Shown here: piece by piece, positions 38,694-45,586 of the stretch | Position numbering within the stretch: position 1 is the stretch's first letter | Layout of the letters: each line of letters begins with the position of its first letter | Assembly: GCF_012940005.1 (NCBI RefSeq) | Contig: NZ_SPMX01000036.1 | Location: 23,856-87,855 of the forward strand | DNA: 64,000 nucleotides | Reading direction: 5' to 3' | DNA from: Candidatus Accumulibacter contiguus | GTDB lineage: Bacteria; Pseudomonadota; Gammaproteobacteria; Burkholderiales; Rhodocyclaceae | Program-made: the position numbers and the translations under genes | The notes under the pieces: model-generated | What the model was told of the DNA's origin: nothing | What the model saw: only the letters and a program-made list of their open reading frames with translations | The model's database searches: none

Positions 38694-38954
38694 TTACTTG
38701 ACCACCTTGCCACCCGCATCGGTGCATTCCTTGGCGCTGGCTTTGGTCACCCAGCCCTGGCCCTTGCAGGCATTGGTCCCCTTGCACTCGCTCTTGGCCG
38801 TCTTGCATTCGGAATGGCCCTTGCACGAGTTGATGCCGGCACAGTGTACCGGGCCTCCTTCCGCAGCGTGGACGGTCGGCGCCAGCATGCCGCCAGTGGC
38901 AAGAAGGGCAGCCGCAGCGGCGGCGATAGCGACACCAGACAGTTGATTCGACAT
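38694..38954 (-). CDS. bufA: Bufferin-type precursor peptide BufA2
   Basis: 86 residues. A signal peptide of about 30 residues ends near PTVHA-AEGG. The mature part has six Cys at 38, 44, 50, 57, 63 and 77, spaced as C-AGINS-C-KGHSE-C-KTAKSE-C-KGTNA-C-KGQGW. This matches the BufA2 group of periplasmic copper-buffering peptides. ATG 38954 has GAGGAG 7 bases upstream. The peptide would be modified by BufB/BufC before export and then chelate copper in the periplasm. Confidence 0.85.
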   Translation of the reverse strand: MSNQLSGVAIAAAAAALLATGGMLAPTVHAAEGGPVHCAGINSCKGHSECKTAKSECKGTNACKGQGWVTKASAKECTDAGGKVVK

Positions 38955-39023
38955 TTCTTTCTCCTCTTTAGTGGATGGATTGGGTCAAAGCTGGCCGTTC
39001 TGAAACCAGTTCTCTGACATTGC

Positions 39024-39053
39024 TTAGACGCATGCAGGCTGGAATTACTTACA
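39024..39053 (-). promoter_or_regulatory. Candidate ECF-sigma promoter of the buf operon
   Basis: On the minus strand a -10-like CGTCTAA (39024-39030) is preceded by TGTAAGTAATTCC (39041-39053) as the -35 region. The CGTC core is typical of ECF sigma factors. Transcription would start near 39017 and leave a leader of about 60 bases before bufA. No ECF sigma gene lies in the window, so the assignment is tentative. Confidence 0.4.
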
Positions 39054-39098
39054 CCAAAGGCAAATATTTTTTCACCGCCATTCTGGAGCTTGGGTTTG

Positions 39099-39293
39099 AT
39101 GTGGAAGTCGCGTATGCGATTCACGAATCTCCCCTCCCCCCTCGCGGGGGCGAAGGCGGGGTTTCGCGGAGCACTGCTCCGCGCCGCCGCAGCCGGCCCG
39201 CGATGCAGCGCGGGCCGTGGGAGGGGTCGGGGGGAGAGGGAAACGGTCATGACTTTCATGATCGGGGGTGTCTGGAAAAGTCATGACCGTTAG
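39099..39293 (+). repeat. Intergenic palindromic repeat, copy A (with internal insertion)
   Basis: It matches copy B (41939-42063) at both ends: GAAGTCGCGTATGCGA at the left and AGTCATGACCGTTAG at the right. It carries about 70 extra bases in the middle (about 39150-39220) that form hairpins of their own (GCGGAGCACTGCTCCGC). It separates the bufA and rpoH promoters. Confidence 0.85.
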
Positions 39294-39314
39294 TTGGACG
39301 AACTTTTCTGTCCA

Positions 39315-39341
39315 TTAGCACTCTCAGGCAACGAGTGCTAA
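39315..39341 (+). promoter_or_regulatory. Perfect CIRCE element (HrcA operator) at rpoH
   Basis: TTAGCACTC (39315-39323), a 9-base spacer and GAGTGCTAA (39333-39341) match the CIRCE consensus exactly. HrcA binds this repeat to repress heat-shock genes. It overlaps the predicted rpoH promoter and lies 42 bases before the rpoH start. Confidence 0.95.
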
Positions 39342-39344
39342 AAT
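39315..39344 (+). promoter_or_regulatory. Predicted rpoH promoter overlapping CIRCE
   Basis: A -35-like TTAGCA (39315-39320), an 18-base spacer and TAAAAT (39339-39344) lie within or at the edge of the CIRCE repeat. HrcA bound there would block RNA polymerase. Another, weaker -35 (TTGGAC, 39294-39299) exists upstream. Confidence 0.5.
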
Positions 39345-39383
39345 GAAACTTGTCATCAGTAACGTGCAGGAGGAATCATCCAC

Positions 39384-40244
39384 ATGACCCAGGCCTTGGC
39401 ATTTCCGACGGTTTCTGCCGTCGGCAGTATTGACGCTTATATCCAGGCGGCCAGGCAGTTTCCGCTGCTGAGCAAGGAAGAAGAATTTCGTCTGGCCACC
39501 CGCTTTCGTGATGAGGAAGATCTCGATGCGGCACGGCAGTTGGTGCTTTCGCATCTCCGCTTGGTGATTGCCATCGCGCGCGGATACCTCGGATACGGTC
39601 TGCCACACGCCGACCTGATCCAGGAGGGAAATATCGGCCTGATGAAAGCGGTGAAGCATTTCGACCCCAGGCACGGAGTACGTCTGATTTCGTTCGCCAT
39701 CCACTGGATCAAGGCCGAGATTCACGAGTACGTCCTCAAGAACTGGCGAATGGTCAAAGTGGCTACGACCAAGGCGCAGCGCAAACTGTTCTTTAACCTG
39801 CGCGGCATGAAAGCGAACAGCAATGGCTTGAGTTCCTTGCAGGTGGCGGATATCGCGCAGCGCCTGAGCGTCAAGCCGGACGAAGTGATCGAGATGGATA
39901 CTCGTCTATCGGGTCATGATCTGGCGCTCGAAGGCGATAATGAAGAGGAAGACGCGTTTGCTCCGATTGCCTATCTGTCGGACCATTCGAGTGAACCGTT
40001 ACGTGTGCTTGAAGCACGCGCGCGTGCGTACTTACAGAACGATGGTCTGCAAAGTGCCCTGACAGGTCTGGATGCGCGTAGCCGCCGGATTGTCGAAGCG
40101 CGCTGGCTGACCGATGACAACCCGGCGACCCTGCACGAACTGGCGGCGGAATTCGGTGTATCCGCCGAGCGGATTCGCCAGATTGAAGTCAAGGCGATGC
40201 AGAAAATGCGTGCAATTCTGGCGCCCCTGGTGGAGCAAACGTGA
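39384..40244 (+). CDS. rpoH: RNA polymerase sigma factor RpoH (sigma-32)
   Basis: 286 residues. Region 2 is clear (LVLSHLRLVIAIARGYLGYG; ADLIQEGNIGLMKAVKHFDP; SFAIHWIKAEIHEYVLKNWRMVKVATTKAQRKLFFNLR, quoted in parts) including the RpoH-box-like QRKLFFNLR. Region 4 helix-turn-helix is TLHELAAEFGVSAERIRQIE. It directs transcription of heat-shock genes. ATG 39384 has AGGAGG upstream. The HrcA operator upstream suggests a link between the HrcA and sigma-32 circuits. Confidence 0.96.
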   Translation: MTQALAFPTVSAVGSIDAYIQAARQFPLLSKEEEFRLATRFRDEEDLDAARQLVLSHLRLVIAIARGYLGYGLPHADLIQEGNIGLMKAVKHFDPRHGVRLISFAIHWIKAEIHEYVLKNWRMVKVATTKAQRKLFFNLRGMKANSNGLSSLQVADIAQRLSVKPDEVIEMDTRLSGHDLALEGDNEEEDAFAPIAYLSDHSSEPLRVLEARARAYLQNDGLQSALTGLDARSRRIVEARWLTDDNPATLHELAAEFGVSAERIRQIEVKAMQKMRAILAPLVEQT

Positions 40245-40329
40245 ACCGAAGGGACCAGACTGCCGTCCTCAGCAAAGCGCGGCTCTACAGGCCCATCTGT
40301 TGCAGTATGGCTGCACGCCGTTCCTGTAG

Positions 40330-40959
40330 TCAAAGTCTGACCAGTTTGCCGAGTTCGCGGATGAAGGCCGTTGGATCAGGGTTTTCTGGGTAGCGGAAGA
40401 CCACAAGACCTCGTCGATCTACCAGATGGATATGGCGGCTTTCACTTCCTCCGAGAATATCCATCAGTTTGGCGTCTGTCGCTCTAACCAGGACCAGGTC
40501 GGGGTGTGATGCCATCAGACCAGGCGCTGGTGTCGTGGCATCGGTGATCACCCAAAGGCGGTCGATACGCTCCATATTGCGTCCCTGCGCGGTACGTGCC
40601 TGCCGTGTCAGATAAAGCGTGTGCTGGCAGCGCGCATCGCAGGCGCCGGGCGCCGCAAAAATCACCAGCCACTTGCCACTGACTTCTGGATGCTCCAGTC
40701 GGGTGCCATCCGGACGTTGCAGGAATTCAAACGGAAGTGGCACAGGGTCAAGCGGCAGACCAACGGTCGCCTTGACCTGCGGCGGTGAGACATAGCGAAA
40801 GTACAACGCAACAAGAAGCGGCAACAGGCCTATCGCAACGATCGCCAGCAGCGTCCATCTGCCCCTGGTCTGACTCGAAGCTTTCAAAACGCTGGCCGGA
40901 GCCCAGCTGACAGGGACGTCCTGGCCCGCCTGTTTCTCTGAGGTCATTTCTTTCGCCAT
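40330..40959 (-). CDS. SCO1/SenC-like membrane protein of the cox cluster
   Basis: 209 residues from ATG 40959 (or 205 from 40947). One membrane helix (TLLAIVAIGLLPLLVALYF) anchors a periplasmic thioredoxin-like domain with the C-x3-C motif CDARC and a later His in SRHIHLVDRRG, as in SCO copper chaperones. It would help load CuA of subunit II. Its start overlaps the SURF1 end, and its stop faces rpoH. ctaA, often next in this cluster, is absent here. Confidence 0.8.
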   Translation of the reverse strand: MAKEMTSEKQAGQDVPVSWAPASVLKASSQTRGRWTLLAIVAIGLLPLLVALYFRYVSPPQVKATVGLPLDPVPLPFEFLQRPDGTRLEHPEVSGKWLVIFAAPGACDARCQHTLYLTRQARTAQGRNMERIDRLWVITDATTPAPGLMASHPDLVLVRATDAKLMDILGGSESRHIHLVDRRGLVVFRYPENPDPTAFIRELGKLVRL

Positions 40960-41642
40960 GCAAGGAGTCCATAGGCCACGGCCATGAGCGCAAAAATCAG
41001 CCACATGGCCGCATAGCCGTAATGTTTCACCGCCGGATTGTCAGGAGTACCCCAATCGCGTACCAGACCATCGCCTTCCGCACCGGTTTGCATCAGAATT
41101 ACCGGTAACGCGTCCAGGCCACTGCGCTGACGGTAGTCCTCTTCCCGCACATGCTGCCAGATGGCTCCCTCCGGTGGGGTTTTCTGCAATTCGAATGTCC
41201 TGGTTTCAAAGCTGTGAGTCACGCCGGCAATCTCGATTTCACCTACTGGCGATGCCAACGACGGGATGTCAGAACGTAGTCGCGGCGCAGGTATCCAGCC
41301 GCGGTTGACCAATACGACGGATGCACTGCCCGACAACTGCAAAGGCGTGAGTACATGATAGCCGGGGCGACTACGATAGATCTTGTTGTCCAGAAAGATG
41401 GTTTTCTCCTCCAGCCAGTGACCGCGTGCGGTTGCCGCCCTGTCGATCAGGCTCTCGCGATCGCGCTGCTGCGCGGACAATTTGATTGGTGTCGAGACAA
41501 GGGCGGACTGCTCGCGCGCAAAGCGCTCGCCGCGTGTTTCCGCACGCCAGAGTTGCAGGCGGGACATGGCGAGACAGGTCAGAACCACCAGAAGGACCAC
41601 AAGCAGGTGCAGAGGCCCGCGCTTGAGGGAGAAGATCGACAT
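40944..41642 (-). CDS. SURF1 family cytochrome oxidase assembly protein
   Basis: 232 residues with one membrane helix at each end (LHLLVVLLVVLTCLAMSRLQLW; YAAMWLIFALMAVAYGLLAW). The SURF1 signatures are GHWLEEKTIFLDNKIY, GYHVLTPLQL, VLVNRGWIP and the C-terminal HYGYAAMW. It assists heme a3 insertion into subunit I. It is directly upstream of and overlaps the SCO-like gene. Confidence 0.93.
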   Translation of the reverse strand: MSIFSLKRGPLHLLVVLLVVLTCLAMSRLQLWRAETRGERFAREQSALVSTPIKLSAQQRDRESLIDRAATARGHWLEEKTIFLDNKIYRSRPGYHVLTPLQLSGSASVVLVNRGWIPAPRLRSDIPSLASPVGEIEIAGVTHSFETRTFELQKTPPEGAIWQHVREEDYRQRSGLDALPVILMQTGAEGDGLVRDWGTPDNPAVKHYGYAAMWLIFALMAVAYGLLAWRKK

Positions 41643-41729
41643 CTGCAGAACGCTGTTCCCGGGTTGTTGTCGTATGCGAACCGAAAGTCCTAGACTACGG
41701 TAGACTGTGATCTTTCAGGAGGGAAATTC

Positions 41730-41927
41730 ATGCGCATCTTCGTCGTACTGATGCTGATTGCCATCATTGCCAGTCTCGGCAGCGCCCTGGTGTTTATCTA
41801 TCGCGATCAAGGCCCGGACAAAACCAGAGCGGTGAAGGCACTTTCCTTCCGTGTCGGCCTATCGTTTGGGCTGTTTCTGCTATTGATGGCTGCCCACTGG
41901 CTTGGCTGGATCGTTGAACGCCTGTGA
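41730..41927 (+). CDS. Twin-transmembrane DUF2909 protein
   Basis: 65 residues, two hydrophobic helices (FVVLMLIAIIASLGSALVFIY; FGLFLLLMAAHWLGWIV) joined by a short basic loop. ATG 41730 has AGGAGG 7 bases upstream. Proteins like this lie between coxC and SURF1 in betaproteobacteria; function unknown. It is on the opposite strand to the cox genes and is followed by repeat copy B. Confidence 0.82.
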   Translation: MRIFVVLMLIAIIASLGSALVFIYRDQGPDKTRAVKALSFRVGLSFGLFLLLMAAHWLGWIVERL

Positions 41928-41938
41928 TTGCGAGGTTA

Positions 41939-42063
41939 ATGTGAAAGTCGCGTATGCGACTCACGAATCTCCCCTCCCCCCTCGCGGGGGGAGGGGTCGG
42001 GGGGAGAGGGAAACGGTCATGACTTCATGATCGGGGTGCCTGGAAAAGTCATGACCGTTAGCG
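41939..42063 (+). repeat. Intergenic palindromic repeat, copy B (compact form)
   Basis: About 125 bases with three stem-loops: AGTCGC-GTAT-GCGACT (41946-41961), a C-rich/G-rich stem (CCCCTCCCCCC with the GGGGGGAGGGG side, about 41971-41996), and a terminal stem AACGGTCATGA...TCATGACCGTT (42011-42061). Copies A and C align along its length. It lies downstream of the DUF2909 and coxC genes. Confidence 0.9.
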
Positions 42064-42098
42064 GTGGCGCACATCTTGGTGCGCCACGCGTCAGGAAG

Positions 42099-42953
42099 TT
42101 ACAGCCAATAGACAACGACGAACAGGCCGAGCCAGACGACGTCCACAAAGTGCCAGTACCAAGCAACCGCTTCAAAGGCAAAGTGTCGCTCCCCGGTGAA
42201 GTGTCCCTTCAACGCCCGCAGGAGAATCACGGTCAACATCGTCACGCCGAGCGTCACGTGAAAACCATGGAAACCGGTCAACATATAAAAGGTTGAACCG
42301 TACACCCCAGTGGTCAGCTTGAGATTGAAGTGGCTATAGGCTTCGCGGTATTCGTACACCTGCAGGCCCAGGAACAACAGACCGAGCAGCACCGTCAAGA
42401 TCAGGCCGACGATCAACTGCTGCCGTTTGTTGGCGACCAATCCCCAGTGCGCCCAGGTCACCGTGGCGCCCGAACTCAGCAGCAGCAGGGTATTGATGGC
42501 CGGGATTCCCCATGCGTGCATCGGAGTAAAAGCGTCCTTGGCCGCAGGACCGGCAGTTGGCCATTGATTTTTGAAGCCTTCCCAAAGCGCAGCCTGCTCC
42601 GCACTCGCCAAGTCAGGAATGGACAATACGCGGACATAGAACAACGCGCCAAAGAAAGCCGCGAAGAACATGACCTCGGAGAAGATGAACCAGGCCATTG
42701 ACCAACGGAAGGAACGATCTACCTGCAGATTGTAGCGCTGGCCTTCCGATTCACCGATCACACGTCCAAACCAGCCGAACAGCATGACCGTCAGAACGGC
42801 GAACCCGCCGAGCAAAAAGTATCCGCCGTAGGCAATCGAATTAAACGTCAGAATGGCGCCGGTTGCCAGCAAGAGCAACGCAAACGACCCAACCACCGGC
42901 CAGTGCGAAGGCTCGGGAACGAAATAGCGGCTTGCGGATGCGGGGTGACTCAT
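42099..42953 (-). CDS. coxC: Cytochrome c oxidase subunit III
   Basis: 284 residues from ATG 42953 (MSHPASASRYFVPEPSHWP), GGAGG 9 bases upstream. Seven hydrophobic segments are visible, with subunit III signatures FSEVMFFAAFFGALFY, LTGFHGFHVTLG and VAWYWHFVDVVWLGLF. It stabilises the aa3 oxidase core and the D proton channel. It closes the main coxB-coxA-ctaG-coxC run. Confidence 0.96.
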   Translation of the reverse strand: MSHPASASRYFVPEPSHWPVVGSFALLLLATGAILTFNSIAYGGYFLLGGFAVLTVMLFGWFGRVIGESEGQRYNLQVDRSFRWSMAWFIFSEVMFFAAFFGALFYVRVLSIPDLASAEQAALWEGFKNQWPTAGPAAKDAFTPMHAWGIPAINTLLLLSSGATVTWAHWGLVANKRQQLIVGLILTVLLGLLFLGLQVYEYREAYSHFNLKLTTGVYGSTFYMLTGFHGFHVTLGVTMLTVILLRALKGHFTGERHFAFEAVAWYWHFVDVVWLGLFVVVYWL

Positions 42954-43011
42954 CTTGATTCCCTCCAAATCATATTGTCGTTATGGCCCTGTTACCTTGT
43001 TCATGTGTCCA

Positions 43012-43230
43012 TCAATGACGACTGCTGTAAATTGCCACAGTTACCAGCGTAAGTACAAAAACCAGCATGAAAGCCAGTGCTGTGATCAACAGCTTCAACG
43101 GCGACAACGGTGGTGCATCTTGCTCGTACGGTTTGTGCCCACGCACCCCCAAAAGCGCCCAGGCAACGGTACGAATGGTACGAAACAGGCCGTTCTTCGG
43201 CGATTGTGGATTCACCAACACATCGTTCAA
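43012..43230 (-). CDS. DUF2970 family small membrane protein
   Basis: 72 residues with one C-terminal membrane helix (LITALAFMLVFVLTLVTVAIY). The N-terminal block LFRTIRTVAWALLGVRG is typical of DUF2970, found between ctaG and coxC in betaproteobacteria. Function unknown; presumably oxidase assembly or stability. Its start overlaps the ctaG stop by ATGA. Confidence 0.85.
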   Translation of the reverse strand: MNDVLVNPQSPKNGLFRTIRTVAWALLGVRGHKPYEQDAPPLSPLKLLITALAFMLVFVLTLVTVAIYSSRH

Positions 43231-43826
43231 GTCCGGACTTCCGCAGACGTCGCCAATGCCTTCGCGCCACCTGCCGGCACTTCGAAAAACGTATACGAAA
43301 GGGTAAGCGTAGCAACGTCATCAGGCAGCTTCGGATCAATCAGGAACACGACGTCCATCTCGCGCACCTCGTGCGGCGCAAACGTTTGCTGCTTGAAGCA
43401 AAAGCACTCCAGCTTCTTTACGTAGCCACCTGCATGCTGCGGCCCGTAGCTGGGAACAGCCTGCCCGATCACGGTGCTGTCGCGCGTATTCTCGACGCGA
43501 TAGATCACGTGCACGATTTCTCCGGTCTTGACCGCAAGGCTGTTGGTCTGAGGACGAAAGAGCAAGCCTCCGTCATGACTGTTGGCATCGAACTCCAGCG
43601 TCACGGGACGTCCCGGGAGAGACGACACAGCGACCTGCTCCGCACGGTCGATGTCGTACAGGCCAGTCCATTCGCAAAATGCCCGGTACAGGCGCGGTTG
43701 TGCGGCCACGAACAGCAAGCTGCCAACGACCACGATCACGAGAATCGATGCGATGCGGACGTTACTGCCGACCCGCGGGCGCGAGTCGGCAGTGGTCGAT
43801 CCAACCGGGCTGAGCTCAGGATTCAA
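43227..43826 (-). CDS. ctaG: Cytochrome c oxidase assembly copper chaperone CtaG (Cox11)
   Basis: 199 residues from TTG 43826, whose T-T-G-A overlaps the small upstream gene and which has GGATGG upstream; a GTG at 43841 would add five residues. One membrane helix (ASILVIVVVGSLLFVAAQP) and a periplasmic Cox11 domain with the copper motif CFCF (LECFCFKQQTF). It delivers copper to CuB of subunit I. Confidence 0.93.
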   Translation of the reverse strand: MNPELSPVGSTTADSRPRVGSNVRIASILVIVVVGSLLFVAAQPRLYRAFCEWTGLYDIDRAEQVAVSSLPGRPVTLEFDANSHDGGLLFRPQTNSLAVKTGEIVHVIYRVENTRDSTVIGQAVPSYGPQHAGGYVKKLECFCFKQQTFAPHEVREMDVVFLIDPKLPDDVATLTLSYTFFEVPAGGAKALATSAEVRT

Positions 43827-43945
43827 GAGCTGGCCATCCACTGGCGAATGATGAAACTCAGAAATACGGCTGCTGCGAACAGGGCAAGGCCGACCGCGAT
43901 GCGACGGCTGCCCTGCTCGCGCGATGATGTATCGTCGTGGGTCAT
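43823..43945 (-). CDS. Small cytochrome oxidase assembly protein (40 residues)
   Basis: A 40-residue gene starting MTHDDTSSREQGSRRIAVG, followed by one helix (LALFAAAVFLSFIIRQW). It starts at ATG 43945 overlapping the coxA stop (ATGA) and stops overlapping the ctaG TTG start. Such short single-helix proteins are annotated between coxA and ctaG in betaproteobacteria. Being only 123 bases it is easily missed. Confidence 0.8.
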   Translation of the reverse strand: MTHDDTSSREQGSRRIAVGLALFAAAVFLSFIIRQWMASS

Positions 43946-45555
43946 GCGTGTGCCTCGGCCGCATCAAACGCTGGCGGATCTTCAAACGTATGGTACGGTG
44001 CGGGTGAGGGAACAGTCCACTCCAGTCCGTGCGCGCCATCCCATGGCCGGCTGTCCGCCTTGGCACCGCCTTTCACTGCCTGAAAGACGACGATCAAGAC
44101 CAGCAACTGGCTCAAACCGAAGCCAAAGGCACCAACGCTGGAAACCACGTTGAAGTCCGCGAACTGTTGCGAATAGTCAGGAATCCGTCGCGGCATGCCT
44201 GCCAGGCCGAGGAAGTGTTGCGGGAAAAAGGCGATGTTGAAGAAGATGATCGACAGCCAGAAGTGCAGTTTCCCCAGACCTTCGTTGTACATGTGACCGG
44301 TCCATTTCGGCAGCCAGAAATAGAGGCCGGAATAGGCAGAGAAAAGCGCTCCTGCGACCATGACGTAGTGGAAGTGGGCAACGACATAATAGGTATCCTG
44401 CAACTGGATGTCCACCGCTGTCATGGCCAGCACCAGGCCAGTAAGCCCACCGATGGTAAACAGAACGAGGAAACCGAGTGCAAACAACATCGGCGTTTCA
44501 AAGGTCAGCGACCCGCGCCACATGGTGGTGACCCAATTGAAGACTTTCACCCCTGTCGGCACCGCGATGAGCATCGTCGCATACATGAAGTAGAGCTGGC
44601 CTGTGAGCGGGATGCCCGTTACATACATGTGGTGCGCCCAGACAAAGAAGGAGATCAGACCGATCGCGGCAATCGCATAGACCATCGAGGTATAGCCGAA
44701 GAGATGCTTGCGCGAGAATGCCGGGATCACATGGGAAACGACGCCGAAGGCCGGCAAGGCGATGATATAGACCTCAGGGTGGCCGAAAAACCAGAAGATG
44801 TGCTGGAACAGCACCGGATCACCACCACCGGCTGCATTGAAGAAAGTAGTCCCGAAATGGCGGTCGGTCAGCAGCATGGTCACCGCACCGGCCAGGATCG
44901 GCATCGAAGCAATCAGCAGAAAACCCGTGACCAGCCACGTCCAGCAGAACAGCGGCATTTTCATCAGAGTCATGCCGGGTGTACGCAGGTTGAGTATGGT
45001 GGTGACGATATTGATCGAACCCATGATCGATGACATGCCCAGGATATGGACGGCAAAGATGGTCATGTCCATCCCTATCCCCATTTGTACCGACAGTGGG
45101 GGGTAGAGGGTCCAACCGGTTCCGGCAGCGCCGCCGGGCACGAAGATCGACACCGTCAGGAGAATGGCGGCTGGCGGTAACAACCAGAAACTCCAGTTAT
45201 TCATCCGCGCAAACGCCATGTCGGAGGCGCCGATCATCATCGGGATCATCCAGTTGGCGAAGCCGACGAATGCCGGCATGATCGCGCCGAAGACCATGAT
45301 CAGGGCATGCAGGGTCAGCATCTGGTTGTAGAACTCCGGGGACACGTACTGCAGTCCAGGGGAGAAGAGCTCCGCGCGAATGATGAGCGACATCGCACCG
45401 CCGACGAGGAACATCACGAAGCTGAACCACAGGTACATCGAACCGATGTCCTTATGGTTGGTGGTGGTCACCCAGCGCTTCCAGCCGCTCGGATAGTGGG
45501 CGTGGTCGTCATGATGGTGGTCGCCGGCATGTCCGGCAGTGTGCGTGGCTTGCAT
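43942..45555 (-). CDS. coxA: Cytochrome c oxidase subunit I
   Basis: 537 residues from ATG 45555 (AGGAGA upstream). About twelve membrane helices. Heme and CuB ligands are in LTLHALIMVFGAIMP (His), FWFFGHPEVYIIALP (His-Glu-Tyr), VWAHHMYVTG (His-His) and VVAHFHYVMVAGA (two His). The His-rich N-terminus (HAGDHHHDDHAHY) is unusual but common in this group. It is the catalytic subunit of the aa3 oxidase that reduces O2 to water. Confidence 0.97.
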   Translation of the reverse strand: MQATHTAGHAGDHHHDDHAHYPSGWKRWVTTTNHKDIGSMYLWFSFVMFLVGGAMSLIIRAELFSPGLQYVSPEFYNQMLTLHALIMVFGAIMPAFVGFANWMIPMMIGASDMAFARMNNWSFWLLPPAAILLTVSIFVPGGAAGTGWTLYPPLSVQMGIGMDMTIFAVHILGMSSIMGSINIVTTILNLRTPGMTLMKMPLFCWTWLVTGFLLIASMPILAGAVTMLLTDRHFGTTFFNAAGGGDPVLFQHIFWFFGHPEVYIIALPAFGVVSHVIPAFSRKHLFGYTSMVYAIAAIGLISFFVWAHHMYVTGIPLTGQLYFMYATMLIAVPTGVKVFNWVTTMWRGSLTFETPMLFALGFLVLFTIGGLTGLVLAMTAVDIQLQDTYYVVAHFHYVMVAGALFSAYSGLYFWLPKWTGHMYNEGLGKLHFWLSIIFFNIAFFPQHFLGLAGMPRRIPDYSQQFADFNVVSSVGAFGFGLSQLLVLIVVFQAVKGGAKADSRPWDGAHGLEWTVPSPAPYHTFEDPPAFDAAEAHA

Positions 45556-45586
45556 AATCAGTTTCTCCTGAGGGCCGGCAGCGCGA

